Assembly (NCBI RefSeq): GCF_015690355.1
Contig: NZ_JADPRT010000022.1
Location: 62,001 to 126,000 of the forward strand
Reading direction: 5' to 3'
Origin: Streptacidiphilus fuscans
GTDB lineage: Bacteria; Actinomycetota; Actinomycetes; Streptomycetales; Streptomycetaceae
DNA: 64,000 nucleotides
In this document: one piece after another, positions 56,723 to 64,000 of the stretch
Numbering within the stretch: position 1 is the first letter of the stretch
Layout: the number at the start of each line of letters is the position of its first letter
Notes under the pieces: generated by a model
The model's input: the letters and a program-made list of their open reading frames with translations, nothing else
What the model was told of the DNA's origin: nothing
Databases searched by the model: none
Position numbers and translations under genes: made by a program

Positions 56723-56910
56723 GCCCTCAGTGTGGCCCGTCCGCCACCCCGTCGCCCGTGCCGAGGGGAGCCCTGCCACACCCCCGCTGCGGCTCACCGG
56801 AACAGCTCGGCCTGCCTGCGGGGCCCGCTTGGGCGCAGTGTGGAGAAGGCGGGCTCATGCAGCTCACTGCGGCCCACCGAAGACCGACACATCGACGAAA
56901 GGCACTGATC

Positions 56911-57945
56911 GTGCGCGCAACCCTTCTCCACCAGGCCGGCGACGTCCGCGTGGCCGACGTCGCCGACCCCAAGATCCAGCGGCCCACCGACGCCGTGGTG
57001 CGCATCGTGCTGGGCTGCATCTGCGGCAGCGACCTGTGGCCCTACAAGTCGCAGCCGGTGACCGACACCCCGCGCCAGATGGGGCACGAGTTCATCGGCG
57101 TGGTCGAGGAGACCGGCACCGAGGTGCGGGACCTCAAGGCGGGTGACGTGGTGGTGGCACCGTTCACCTATTCGGACGGCACCTGCGAGTCATGTCGCGA
57201 GGGCCTGCAGACTTCCTGCGAGCACGGCGGCCCGTGGGGCGTCGGCGGCGTCGACGGCGGCCAGGGCCAGGCGACCCGCGTCCCCTACGCCGACGGCACG
57301 CTGGTCAAGCTCCCGGTGGGTGAGGACTCCGAGCTGCTGCCCGACCTGCTGACCCTCTCCGACGTGCTGTGCACCGGCTACCACGCGGCCCGAACGGCCG
57401 GAGTCCGGGCCGGTGAGACCGTCACCGTGATCGGCGACGGCGCGGTCGGCCTGTCCGCCGTCATCGCCGCGAAGCTGCTCGGCGCCGAGAGGATCGTGCT
57501 GATGGGCCGTCACACCGCGCGCACCGACCTGGGGCGCGAGTTCGGCGCCACGGACGTCGTCGCCGCGCGCGGCGAGGAGGGCGTGGCCGCCGTGCGCGAG
57601 CTGACCGGTGGCCGTGGCGCCCACCGGGTGCTGGAGTGCGTCGGGCTCAAGGATGCGCTGGTCCAGGCCGCCGGAGTGGTCCGCGACGGCGGCACCATCA
57701 GCCGTGTCGGCGCGCCGCAGTACGCGGAGGTCCCGCTCGCGTTCCCCGAGTTCCTGCGCAACATCACGCTCACCGGGGGTGTGGCGCCCGCGCGCGCCTA
57801 CATCGGCGAACTGATGCCGCACATCCTGGACGGCCGGATCCGCCCCGGCCGCGTCTTCGACCGCACCGTGCCCCTGGAGCAGGTCGCGGAGGGCTACCGG
57901 CTGATGAACGACCGCGAGGCGCTGAAGGTCATCGTGCGTCCGTGA
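56911..57945 (+). CDS. zinc-dependent alcohol dehydrogenase family protein
   Basis: A 344-residue medium-chain dehydrogenase. The catalytic zinc ligands are in LGCICGSDLWPYKS (Cys and the following Asp) and RQMGHEFIGVVEE (His-Glu); the structural-zinc loop is incomplete (GTCESCREGLQTSCEHGG retains three to four Cys). The NAD(P) fold is VTVIGDGAVGLSAVIAAKLL. It would oxidise an alcohol or reduce an aldehyde. GTG 56911 has AAAGG upstream. It is divergent from the MmyB-type XRE gene. Confidence 0.9.
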   Translation: MRATLLHQAGDVRVADVADPKIQRPTDAVVRIVLGCICGSDLWPYKSQPVTDTPRQMGHEFIGVVEETGTEVRDLKAGDVVVAPFTYSDGTCESCREGLQTSCEHGGPWGVGGVDGGQGQATRVPYADGTLVKLPVGEDSELLPDLLTLSDVLCTGYHAARTAGVRAGETVTVIGDGAVGLSAVIAAKLLGAERIVLMGRHTARTDLGREFGATDVVAARGEEGVAAVRELTGGRGAHRVLECVGLKDALVQAAGVVRDGGTISRVGAPQYAEVPLAFPEFLRNITLTGGVAPARAYIGELMPHILDGRIRPGRVFDRTVPLEQVAEGYRLMNDREALKVIVRP

Positions 57946-58049
57946 CCGCGCCAAAGGTGCGACCGCACTCTCACTCGTTCGTGCGATGCGTCGGCCCCAC
58001 CGTCGCCGTGCGAGCGGTCTGCCCTGGTGAACTGGCCTCCGGGGCCCGG

Positions 58050-58065
58050 TCTGTGTACAAACAGA
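58050..58065. promoter_or_regulatory. candidate operator before the DUF3050 gene
   Basis: TCTGTGTACAAACAGA, a 5-6-5 inverted repeat, is centred about 48 bp before GTG 58106. No adjacent regulator is obvious. Confidence 0.4.
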
Positions 58066-58105
58066 GACGAGTCGGGCCGAACATGGCTGAACAGAGGGGA
58101 CACCC

Positions 58106-58924
58106 GTGCCGCGTTACGACTACGACGTGCGAGACCCGGAGATCGAGGAGCTGCGGGCCGCGGTCGCGACCGCCCGCGCGGAGGTCGTGGACCACAGTGT
58201 CTACCGGAGGCTGAACAGCATCGAGGACGTCCGGACCTTCGCCGAGCACCACGTCTTTGCCGTCTGGGACTTCATGTCGCTGCTCAAGTCCCTGCAGCGC
58301 GAGCTGACCTGCGTCGACGTGCCGTGGGTGCCGCGCGGCACGCCGCAGAGCCGTCGCCTGATCAACGACATCGTCCTGGTGGAGGAGAGCGACGCGCTGG
58401 GCGAGGGGTTCACCAGCCACTTCGAGCTCTACCTTGCCGGGATGCGGAAGGCCGGGGCCGACGTCGGGCCCATCGAGGGCTTGCTGACCCGCCTCCGCCA
58501 CGGCGAGGACGTCCGCACGGCGCTGAAGGCGGCTCAGGTTCCCACGGCCGCAGCCGACTTCGTCCACGTCACCTGGGACATCGTCGAGAACGCGCCGGTG
58601 CACCGCCGCGCCGCGGCGTTCGCCTTCGGCCGTGAGGACCTGATCCCCGAGATGTTCGACCAGATCTCCAGGATCGAGGACCAGGGCGGCCGACTGGGGC
58701 CGTTCCGCGACTACTTGGCCCGCCACATCCAGGTCGACGGCGAGGAGCACACCCCCATGGCCATGGCCATGCTCGCCGATCTGTGCGGCCACGACGGCGT
58801 GAAGTGGCGCGAGGCCGCCGAGACGGTCCGCACGGGGCTGCACGCCCGCCGCGCGTTGTGGGACGCCATCGCGGGCGCCCTCGACGCGCGCGCCTCCTTG
58901 GAGGCGGCGCGACAAGGCGTCTGA
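58106..58924 (+). CDS. DUF3050 (heme-oxygenase-like fold) protein
   Basis: A 272-residue helical protein starting MPRYDYDVRDPEIEELRAAV. Metal-ligand-like motifs are seen: FAEHHVFAVWDFMSLLKSLQ with two His and an Asp, VEESDALGEGFTSHFELYL with two Glu and a His, and a late DGEEHTPMAMAM. Such E/H sets fit the heme-oxygenase-like di-iron oxidase fold (HDO), for which DUF3050 is a candidate. Several HDO proteins modify amino acids or fatty acids. No partner enzyme is beside it. An 80-bp leader with an inverted repeat precedes it. Confidence 0.75.
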   Translation: MPRYDYDVRDPEIEELRAAVATARAEVVDHSVYRRLNSIEDVRTFAEHHVFAVWDFMSLLKSLQRELTCVDVPWVPRGTPQSRRLINDIVLVEESDALGEGFTSHFELYLAGMRKAGADVGPIEGLLTRLRHGEDVRTALKAAQVPTAAADFVHVTWDIVENAPVHRRAAAFAFGREDLIPEMFDQISRIEDQGGRLGPFRDYLARHIQVDGEEHTPMAMAMLADLCGHDGVKWREAAETVRTGLHARRALWDAIAGALDARASLEAARQGV

Positions 58925-58937
58925 CCGGCAGCCGGTG

Positions 58938-58962
58938 AGGTCAGGTCAGGTCAGGTCAGGTC
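58938..58962. repeat. AGGTC pentamer, five tandem copies
   Basis: Five uninterrupted AGGTC units lie between two convergent genes. The last copy overlaps the stop region of the SDR gene (58956). Confidence 0.95.
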
Positions 58963-59762
58963 TGCGCTGTGGGACGGATGACGATCTCGTTCACGTCGAC
59001 GTCGTGCGGCTGCTCGACGGCGAATGCGATCGCGCGCGCCACCGCCTCGGCCGGGATCGCGATGCGGTCCCGCAGGCCCGAGATTTGGTCCCTGACCTCC
59101 TGGTTGGTGGACGCTTCGGCGAAGGCGGTCGCGACCATCCCGGGCGAGACGGTGGTCACCCGCACCGCGTCGCCCGCCTCCTGGCGCAGTCCCTCGCACA
59201 CGGCCCGGACCGCGAACTTCGTCCCCGCGTAGACGGCCATCGACGGCGCGACGCGGTGCGCGGCCGTGGAGGCGACGGTGACGAAGTGGCCGGACCCTTG
59301 CGCCCGGAAGACGGGCAGCGCGGCGGCGATCCCGTACAGCACCCCCTTGAGGTTCACGTCCACCATCGCGTCCCACTCGTCGACGCGCAGGTCGTCCAGG
59401 GGCGAGATGGCGCCCGAACCGGCGCTGCTGACCAGCACGTCCAGGCCGCCGAACCGCTCCTGGGCGAGTGTGACCAGAGCCGCCAGGTCAGCGCGCCGGG
59501 TGACGTCCGTGCGCAGGCCCACGGCGGACCCGCCGGACGCCTCGATCCGGGCGGCGAGGTCGTCGAGCTTCTCCGTCCGGCGACCGCCGAGGACCAGGCG
59601 GGCCCCGCGTGCCGCGAGCAGCAGCGCCGTCGCCTCGCCGATCCCGCTGCCCGCGCCGGTGACCGCCACCACCTTTCCCTCGATACCGGAGGGCCTCGTG
59701 CCGGACGCCGTGCCGGACGTCGCCTCGGACGCCGCCTCGGACGCCGTGAAATCGGACGTCAT
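58956..59762 (-). CDS. short-chain dehydrogenase/reductase
   Basis: A 268-residue SDR. The N-terminal 25 residues are a Ser/Ala/Thr repeat (ASEAASEATSGTASGT), unusual for the family. The NAD(P) motif is VTGAGSGIGEATALL (about residues 34-48) with GGRRTEK pointing to NADP. The catalytic set is S165, Y178 and K182 (VASTAAHRVAPSMAVYAGTK). It reduces or oxidises a small carbonyl or alcohol. It is divergent from the second MmyB-type XRE gene. Confidence 0.92.
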   Translation of the reverse strand: MTSDFTASEAASEATSGTASGTRPSGIEGKVVAVTGAGSGIGEATALLLAARGARLVLGGRRTEKLDDLAARIEASGGSAVGLRTDVTRRADLAALVTLAQERFGGLDVLVSSAGSGAISPLDDLRVDEWDAMVDVNLKGVLYGIAAALPVFRAQGSGHFVTVASTAAHRVAPSMAVYAGTKFAVRAVCEGLRQEAGDAVRVTTVSPGMVATAFAEASTNQEVRDQISGLRDRIAIPAEAVARAIAFAVEQPHDVDVNEIVIRPTAQT

Positions 59763-59895
59763 CGTGTCAACTCCTGTCGTGTCAGGGCGGTCCGGCGGCC
59801 GTGGGCGCCGCCGGACCGGATCGGGTACCAGTCTGGGAAGCGGGCGGCCTGGTATACAGAGCCGGCTTGTTCTGGAACCAGGAGTGCCACCCATC

Positions 59896-60756
59896 ATGAC
59901 CAAGACCCCCGACCAGCGCCGTGAGCTGGGCGCCTTCCTGCGCAGCCGCAGGGAACGGATCACTCCGGAGCAGGTCGGGCTGCCCTGCAGCCTGCGTCGC
60001 CGCACGCCCGGGCTGCGTCGCGAGGAGTTGGCGTTGCTCGCGGGCATCAGCGCCACCTGGTACACCTACCTGGAGCAGGGGCGACCCATCCAGGTCTCCG
60101 ACCAGGTGCTGGACGCGCTCGCGAAAGTGCTGCGCCTGGACCGGCACGAGCGCACCCACCTCCTCGAACTCGCCGGTCGCGCACCGGCCGTCGCGGACGA
60201 CGGTCGGGTCGCGCTCGACCCGGCGGCCGCGGTGGTCCCGCTGCTCCTGCAGCCGCAGCCCGCGTACATCATCGACGGCGCCTACGACGTGCTCGGCCAC
60301 AACCAGGCGGCCGCCGAGCTGTTTCCCTTCCTGCGCTCCCACGGCGACCGGCCGGCGAACTTCGCCCGCTGGGTCTTCCTCGACCCGGAGGCCCGGCACG
60401 TGGTGGTGGACTGGGAACGGGAGGCGTCCGGCCTGCTCGCCCGCTTGCGGCAGTTGGCCGGGCGCCGTCCGCAGGACCCCCGCTACCCCGAGCTGATCGG
60501 GGACCTGGTCGCACGCAGTCCCGAGGCACAAGCCTGGTGGCCTCGCCACGACGTCCAGGACCGGCAGGGCGGACGCAAGCGGTTGCGGCGTCAGGGCGCG
60601 GGGGTGACCACCTTCTCCTACAGCGCCTTCCATCTGGCGGAGCAGCCGGAACACACCCTGGTCGTCTACGTCGACGAGGCGTCGGTGCCGCAGTCGGAGT
60701 GGTGTCAGGGCAGGTCGAAACCGAGCGAGGCGAGGGCCTCCTCGGCCGCCTGCTGA
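59896..60756 (+). CDS. XRE regulator with MmyB-like sensor domain (2)
   Basis: A 286-residue regulator starting MTKTPDQRRELGAFLRSRRE. The HTH has RTPGLRREELALLAGISATW and YTYLEQGRPIQVSDQVLDAL; the MmyB-like half has YIIDGAYDVLGHNQAAAELF and ARWVFLDPEARHVVVDWERE. It is the same family as the regulator at 55823 but only broadly similar. It probably controls the divergent SDR gene. TACCAG/CTGGTA inverted repeats (around 59825-59854) lie in the shared gap. Its last 52 bases overlap the convergent HbpS-like gene. Confidence 0.88.
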   Translation: MTKTPDQRRELGAFLRSRRERITPEQVGLPCSLRRRTPGLRREELALLAGISATWYTYLEQGRPIQVSDQVLDALAKVLRLDRHERTHLLELAGRAPAVADDGRVALDPAAAVVPLLLQPQPAYIIDGAYDVLGHNQAAAELFPFLRSHGDRPANFARWVFLDPEARHVVVDWEREASGLLARLRQLAGRRPQDPRYPELIGDLVARSPEAQAWWPRHDVQDRQGGRKRLRRQGAGVTTFSYSAFHLAEQPEHTLVVYVDEASVPQSEWCQGRSKPSEARASSAAC

Positions 60757-61145
60757 TCCTGCTCGTAGGTCCCGCCGGATATGCCGAGGCCCCCGATGCA
60801 GCGGCCGTTCTCGATGACCGGGTATCCGCCGCCGACCGCCGTCAGGCGCGGGTGGCCGGACAGCGGCGCGATCCGCGGGTCGGCCAGGTAGGCGTTCCAG
60901 GCGTGGGTGTTGATGCGGAAGGCGGCGGCGGTCCAGGCCTTGTCCACGGCCACCTCGGCGGTGAGGAAGGGCGCGTCGTCGGCGCGGTCGAACGCCTTGA
61001 GGTGGCCGCCGTGGTCGGTGACGGCGACCGCCGCGTCGAAGCCGAGGTGTGCGGCGGCCGTGTGCACCGCCGTGATCAGCGCCGCCGCGGCCATCTTGGT
61101 GATCGAGGCAGCGGGGGACGACAAGGGAAGAGCGTCGGCGTTCAT
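60705..61145 (-). CDS. GlcG/HbpS-like heme-binding family protein
   Basis: A 146-residue protein with the GlcG/HbpS fold: TKMAAAALITAVHTAAAHLG, VAVTDHGGHLKAFDRADDAP, EVAVDKAWTAAAFRINTHAW, GGYPVIENGRCIGGLGISGG. HbpS in Streptomyces binds heme outside the cell and feeds a redox sensor; this copy has no signal peptide, so it is cytosolic and may be a small-molecule-binding relative. It overlaps the convergent XRE gene by 52 nt and follows the MDR gene by 24 nt on the same strand, so cotranscription with it is likely. Confidence 0.85.
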   Translation of the reverse strand: MNADALPLSSPAASITKMAAAALITAVHTAAAHLGFDAAVAVTDHGGHLKAFDRADDAPFLTAEVAVDKAWTAAAFRINTHAWNAYLADPRIAPLSGHPRLTAVGGGYPVIENGRCIGGLGISGGTYEQDQQAAEEALASLGFDLP

Positions 61146-61169
61146 GCTTAAGAATCCTTGGTGCGAGGG

Positions 61170-62162
61170 TCAGTTGGCGGTGGTCAGGACGAGCTTGCCG
61201 CGGGTGCGGCCGGCCTCGCCGCGGGCGTGGGCCGCGCCGGCCTGGTCCAGCGGGAAGGTCTGCTCCACCTCGACGGCGACCTCGCCGGCGTCGATCAGCC
61301 CCGCGATCGTCGTCAGCGCGGCCCCGTCCGGCTCGACCAGGAAAGGGGTGACCCGGACGCCTGCGGCCTCGGCGGCCTGGGCCAGTTCGGGTGAGACGCC
61401 CTCCGGGACCGCGACGAGCAGTCCGCCCGGTCGCAGGACCTTCAGCGAGCGGGTGCTGCTGCCGTCGTGGGTGTCGCCGACCAGCTCGATGACGACGTCG
61501 ACGTCGCGGATGACGTCCTCGAAGCGGGTGGTGCTGTAGTCGACCGTCTCGTCCGCGCCCAGTTCCTTGAGCCAGGGGTGGCGGGCGGCGCTGGCCGTGG
61601 CGACGACGTGCGCGCCCAGGTGGCGGGCGAACTGGACGGCGAAGTGGCCCACCCCGCCTGCGGCGGCGGTGATCAGGACGCGCTGTCCGCGCTGCACCTG
61701 GGCGGTGTCGACCACGGCCTGCCAGGCGGTCAGCGCCGCCAGCGGCACAGCGGCGGCGTGCACGTGGTCGACCGAGGCCGGCTTGCGGGCGAACTGCCGT
61801 GCGGGCGCGGCGACGTACTCGGCGTAGCCACCAGCGGAGCGCGGGAACCACGGCATCCCGTAGACCTCGTCGCCGACCGCGAGCGTGGTGACGCCGAAGC
61901 CGACCGCCTCGACCACGCCGGAGACGTCCCAGCCGAGCACGAAGGGCGGCTGCCCCAGCACCCCGGCCATGCCGCTACCGGCCCGGGTCTTCCAGTCCAC
62001 CGGGTTCACCCCGGCGGCGTGCACGCGCACCAGCACCTCCGTCGGCAGCGGCTTCGGCCGGGCCACCTCCTTCAGGCGGAGCACCTCGGGACCCCCGAAG
62101 GCGTCCTGGACCACCGCGCGCATGGTCGCCGGGTTGGTGTCGTCTGTTGCTGCTGCGGACAT
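61170..62162 (-). CDS. NADP-dependent quinone-oxidoreductase-like MDR
   Basis: A 330-residue zinc-free medium-chain reductase. It starts MSAAATDDTNPATMRAVVQD, has VRVHAAGVNPVDWKTRAGSG, and a nucleotide motif ITAAAGGVGHFAVQFARHLG (AAxGGVG) typical of quinone oxidoreductases. It would reduce quinones or enones with NADPH. It is divergent from an HxlR regulator, the same pairing as qor2-QorR of Corynebacterium. Its promoter appears to be TTGCAG (62279-62274), 19 nt, TAGCGT (62254-62249) on the minus strand. Confidence 0.9.
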   Translation of the reverse strand: MSAAATDDTNPATMRAVVQDAFGGPEVLRLKEVARPKPLPTEVLVRVHAAGVNPVDWKTRAGSGMAGVLGQPPFVLGWDVSGVVEAVGFGVTTLAVGDEVYGMPWFPRSAGGYAEYVAAPARQFARKPASVDHVHAAAVPLAALTAWQAVVDTAQVQRGQRVLITAAAGGVGHFAVQFARHLGAHVVATASAARHPWLKELGADETVDYSTTRFEDVIRDVDVVIELVGDTHDGSSTRSLKVLRPGGLLVAVPEGVSPELAQAAEAAGVRVTPFLVEPDGAALTTIAGLIDAGEVAVEVEQTFPLDQAGAAHARGEAGRTRGKLVLTTAN

Positions 62163-62288
62163 GGCTCATCCCTCGTTCTCGCGTGAATCGCGTGATGCGG
62201 AAGGCCGTTCGGCACTTGTGCGCCGCGGCCTCCGCGCTGACGGGAATGACGCTAGGTCCGTGGGTGTAGTTACCTGCAAGGGGAGCTA

Positions 62289-62303
62289 CTTCCCGATGGG
62301 AAG
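62289..62303. promoter_or_regulatory. HxlR operator candidate
   Basis: CTTCCCGATGGGAAG, a perfect 6-3-6 palindrome, lies 23 bp before the HxlR start and just upstream of the divergent MDR promoter. Confidence 0.7.
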
Positions 62304-62326
62304 CATCCAGGTGAGGAGCGCAAGAA

Positions 62327-62704
62327 ATGGTGACCAGCTGCCCGAGCGGCCAGCACTCGCACCACGACGTCTACGCCGCGCAGTGCCCGTGCAGGCCCCT
62401 GCTCGACCTGCTGGCCAACAAGTGGTCCGCCCTGGCCGTGGGCGCGCTGGAGGAGGGTCCGCAGCGGTTCGGCGCGCTCCAGCGCCGACTGCAGGGGGTC
62501 AGCCCCAAGGTGCTGACCGCCACCCTGCGTCGGATGGAGGACTTCGGCCTGATCGACCGCACGGTCTACCCGGCCGTTCCGCTGCACGTCGAGTACTCGC
62601 TCACCGCGCTCGGCAAGAGCGCCGCCGTGCCGCTCAACCTGCTGCGGAGCTGGGTGGAGGAGAACCTCGACAGCGTCGGAGCGGTGGGCGGCGCGGAAGG
62701 GTGA
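62327..62704 (+). CDS. HxlR (DUF24) family redox-type regulator
   Basis: A 125-residue HxlR protein starting MVTSCPSGQHSHHDVYAAQC. The HxlR core has CPCRPLLDLLANKWSALAVG, RFGALQRRLQGVSPKVLTAT, LRRMEDFGLIDR and the wing HVEYSLTALG. Three N-terminal cysteines (about residues 5, 20 and 22) fit the thiol-switch cysteine of QorR, YodB and HypR. It probably represses the divergent reductase until a quinone or oxidant modifies the cysteine. Confidence 0.92.
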   Translation: MVTSCPSGQHSHHDVYAAQCPCRPLLDLLANKWSALAVGALEEGPQRFGALQRRLQGVSPKVLTATLRRMEDFGLIDRTVYPAVPLHVEYSLTALGKSAAVPLNLLRSWVEENLDSVGAVGGAEG

Positions 62705-62721
62705 TGCAGCAAGCCGGGCGC

Positions 62722-63759
62722 CTACCGTCGGCGGTTGGCCGCGGTGAGCGCCGTGGTCCCGAACTCCCACATGTTGTCGGCCACGTTGACGGTGACCCCA
62801 GGGGGCACGATCTCGTCGATGCGGTCGAGCACGTCGTCGGAGAGGACGATGCCGTCGGCGGCCAGGTAGCCCTCCAGATGCTCCATGGTGCGCGGACCGA
62901 TGATCGTGGCGGTGACGGCGGGGTGGCGGACGGCGAACGCGACCGCCAGCTGAACGAGCGTCAGCCCCGCCTCGTCCGCGAGCGCGCCGAGCGCGTCGGC
63001 GGCGTCCAGCTTGGCCGCGTTCGAGGCGGCCGCGGTGTCGTAGCGTCCCGCGAACCGTTGCCTGCGCGCGACGGAGCCGGGCCCGCCGATCTCCCGGCCC
63101 TTGCGGTAGCTGCCCGACAGCCAGCCGCCTGCCAGCGGACTGTAGGCCAGCACGCCCATGCCGTGCCGCCGACAGGTCGGCAGCACGTCGTACTCGATCG
63201 CGCGGGTCAGCAGGGAGTACGGGGGCTGTTCGGTGCGGAACCGTCCATGGCCGCGGCGGTCGGCGACCCACTGGGCCTCGACGATCTGCGAGGCGGGGAC
63301 CTTCGACGCGCCGAAGGAGCGGATCTTGCCCGCCCGCACGAGGTCGGTCAGGGCGCCCAGGGTCTCGTCGATGTCGGTGTCCGGGTCGGGGACGCCGACC
63401 TGGTAGAGGTCGATCCAGTCGGTGCCGAGCCGCCGCAGCGAGCCTTCGACGCCTTCGGTGATCCAGCGGCGTGACGCGCCACGGTGGTTGGGCTTCTCGT
63501 CGAAGGGCGGGCCGAACTTGACCGCGAGCACCACGTCGTCACGCCGTCCGCCCGCCAGCGCCTTGCCGACGATCTGCTCCGACTCACCGGCGGAGTAGCC
63601 GTCGGCGGTGTCGATGACGTTGATCCCGGCGTCCAGCGCCCGGTGGATGATCCGGACCGCGTCGTCGTGGTGGGGGTTTCCGAAGGCGCCGAACATCATG
63701 GCGCCGAGGCACATCTGACTGACCGAGACGCCGGTGCGTCCCAAAGGCCGGTATTCCAT
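62722..63759 (-). CDS. aldo/keto reductase
   Basis: A 345-residue AKR starting MEYRPLGRTGVSVSQMCLGA. Catalytic residues D50 and Y55 are in VIDTADGYSAGES and K81 in VLAVKFGPPFDE. The fourth residue, normally the His of DLYQ-x-H, is Gly122 here (DLYQVGVPDPDTD), which would alter or slow carbonyl reduction. The NADPH-binding end is TATIIGPRTMEHLEGYLAA. It converges with the HxlR gene, 17 nt apart, and is probably a separate unit. Confidence 0.88.
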   Translation of the reverse strand: MEYRPLGRTGVSVSQMCLGAMMFGAFGNPHHDDAVRIIHRALDAGINVIDTADGYSAGESEQIVGKALAGGRRDDVVLAVKFGPPFDEKPNHRGASRRWITEGVEGSLRRLGTDWIDLYQVGVPDPDTDIDETLGALTDLVRAGKIRSFGASKVPASQIVEAQWVADRRGHGRFRTEQPPYSLLTRAIEYDVLPTCRRHGMGVLAYSPLAGGWLSGSYRKGREIGGPGSVARRQRFAGRYDTAAASNAAKLDAADALGALADEAGLTLVQLAVAFAVRHPAVTATIIGPRTMEHLEGYLAADGIVLSDDVLDRIDEIVPPGVTVNVADNMWEFGTTALTAANRRR

Positions 63760-63773
63760 GTCGGTTCTCCTCT

Positions 63774-63815
63774 CAGGTGCCGCAGCTCAAGCGCCGCAGC
63801 TCAGGTGCCGCAGAT
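63774..63815. repeat. 14-bp tandem repeat, three imperfect copies
   Basis: CAGGTGCCGCAGCT, CAAGCGCCGCAGCT and CAGGTGCCGCAGAT follow in order between the reductase start and the next gene's stop. Confidence 0.9.
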
Positions 63816-63829
63816 GCAGCGATGCGGCT

Positions 63830-64000
63830 TCACTTGGAGTCCACGCGGCCGATCGCGGCGGCGCCTCGTGCCGCCTCGGCGCGGGCCGCCGCGAAGGCGG
63901 ACGCGTCGACGCCGAGGGCGGTGCGCAGGTAGGCGGTGGTGAGCAGTCGGACGAGCGCCACGCGCTCGGGGCTCTCGTCCGTCGTCTCGGTGGAGTGGTA
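63830..64000 (-). CDS. probable alpha/beta hydrolase, C-terminal end only
   Basis: The window ends inside this gene. Its last 56 residues read YHSTETTDESPERVALVRLL, then TTAYLRTALGVDASAFAAAR and end AAIGRVDSK. The TTAYLRTAL helix and GR-x-D/E-SK ending resemble the last helices of actinomycete alpha/beta hydrolases of the chlorophyllase/dienelactone type, but the catalytic part is outside the window. The assignment is tentative; the stop TGA is 63832-63830. Confidence 0.5.
   Translation of the reverse strand, partial: YHSTETTDESPERVALVRLLTTAYLRTALGVDASAFAAARAEAARGAAAIGRVDSK

Noticed and set aside
1..64000. CRISPR arrays, tRNA genes, transposases, integrases or prophage
   Set aside because: No spaced repeats, cloverleaf candidates, DDE-type or tyrosine recombinase motifs were noticed on either strand; the repeats found are short tandems.

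Overview
This is a very GC-rich window in which most genes use GTG or ATG starts and codons ending in G or C. It contains families typical of the Streptomycetaceae: a streptophobe-family membrane protein, an MptB-like polyprenol-phosphomannose mannosyltransferase, a mycothiol-era DinB/maleylpyruvate-isomerase fold protein, an HTH-MurA fusion, MmyB-type XRE regulators and Tat- and lipobox-bearing exported proteins. The source is most likely a Streptomyces, Kitasatospora or Streptacidiphilus chromosome. No rRNA, tRNA, CRISPR array, transposase or integrase was seen. The window looks like an accessory chromosomal region made of many small regulator-plus-target cassettes. Genus is inference; the actinomycete assignment is secure.

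Layout. 0-12 kb: cut GNAT, DoxX, hotdog thioesterase-like protein, MptB-like mannosyltransferase, streptophobe protein, an MMPL exporter divergent from its TetR regulator (two clear operators between them), a DinB-like protein, an internally deleted GNAT, a PP2C-like phosphatase and a VOC protein preceded by a possible leader peptide and hairpins. 12-20 kb: PLP decarboxylase divergent from LysR, a methyltransferase, an NCS2 purine permease with a long hairpin-rich leader, GNAT, and HTH-MurA with a 20-bp palindrome in its promoter. 20-27 kb: alpha/beta hydrolase plus DUF5990, a MarR-ATPase-permease drug ABC operon, LysE exporter divergent from a MocR regulator, and a cation/proton antiporter. 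26.8-29.3 kb: a TetR regulator flanked by a Zn-ribbon/OB-fold gene and an acyl-CoA dehydrogenase, tied together by four near-identical operators.

29.5-33.5 kb is a scrambled zone: NUDIX, a TPR regulator lacking its DNA-binding end, an SMI1/KNR4 protein, a remnant of a BKACE gene, a copy of the last 70 bp of the acyl-CoA dehydrogenase, and a hypothetical protein whose tail motif recurs near 55.7 kb. 33.6-38 kb: MarR divergent from UbiX/UbiD (non-oxidative aromatic acid decarboxylation) with two alpha/beta hydrolases, one Tat-exported. 38-43 kb: ECF sigma factor, large LuxR-type ATPase regulator and a phosphotriesterase-family lactonase. 43.3-54.6 kb: a glycan-use locus with LacI, sugar-binding lipoprotein, two permeases, DUF5107 protein, secreted ricin-lectin propeller protein and a GH95 fucosidase. 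54.7-64 kb: GAP membrane protein, two MmyB-type XRE regulators each divergent from an oxidoreductase, DUF3050, HbpS-like protein, an HxlR regulator divergent from a quinone-reductase-like MDR, an aldo/keto reductase and a cut hydrolase.

The strongest theme is local one- or two-target regulation, often with leaderless promoters in which a TANNNT -10 box lies 6-8 nt before the start codon. The best candidates for something undescribed are the four-operator TetR acyl-CoA regulon, the HTH-MurA autoregulation palindrome, and the leader-peptide/hairpin element before the VOC gene.
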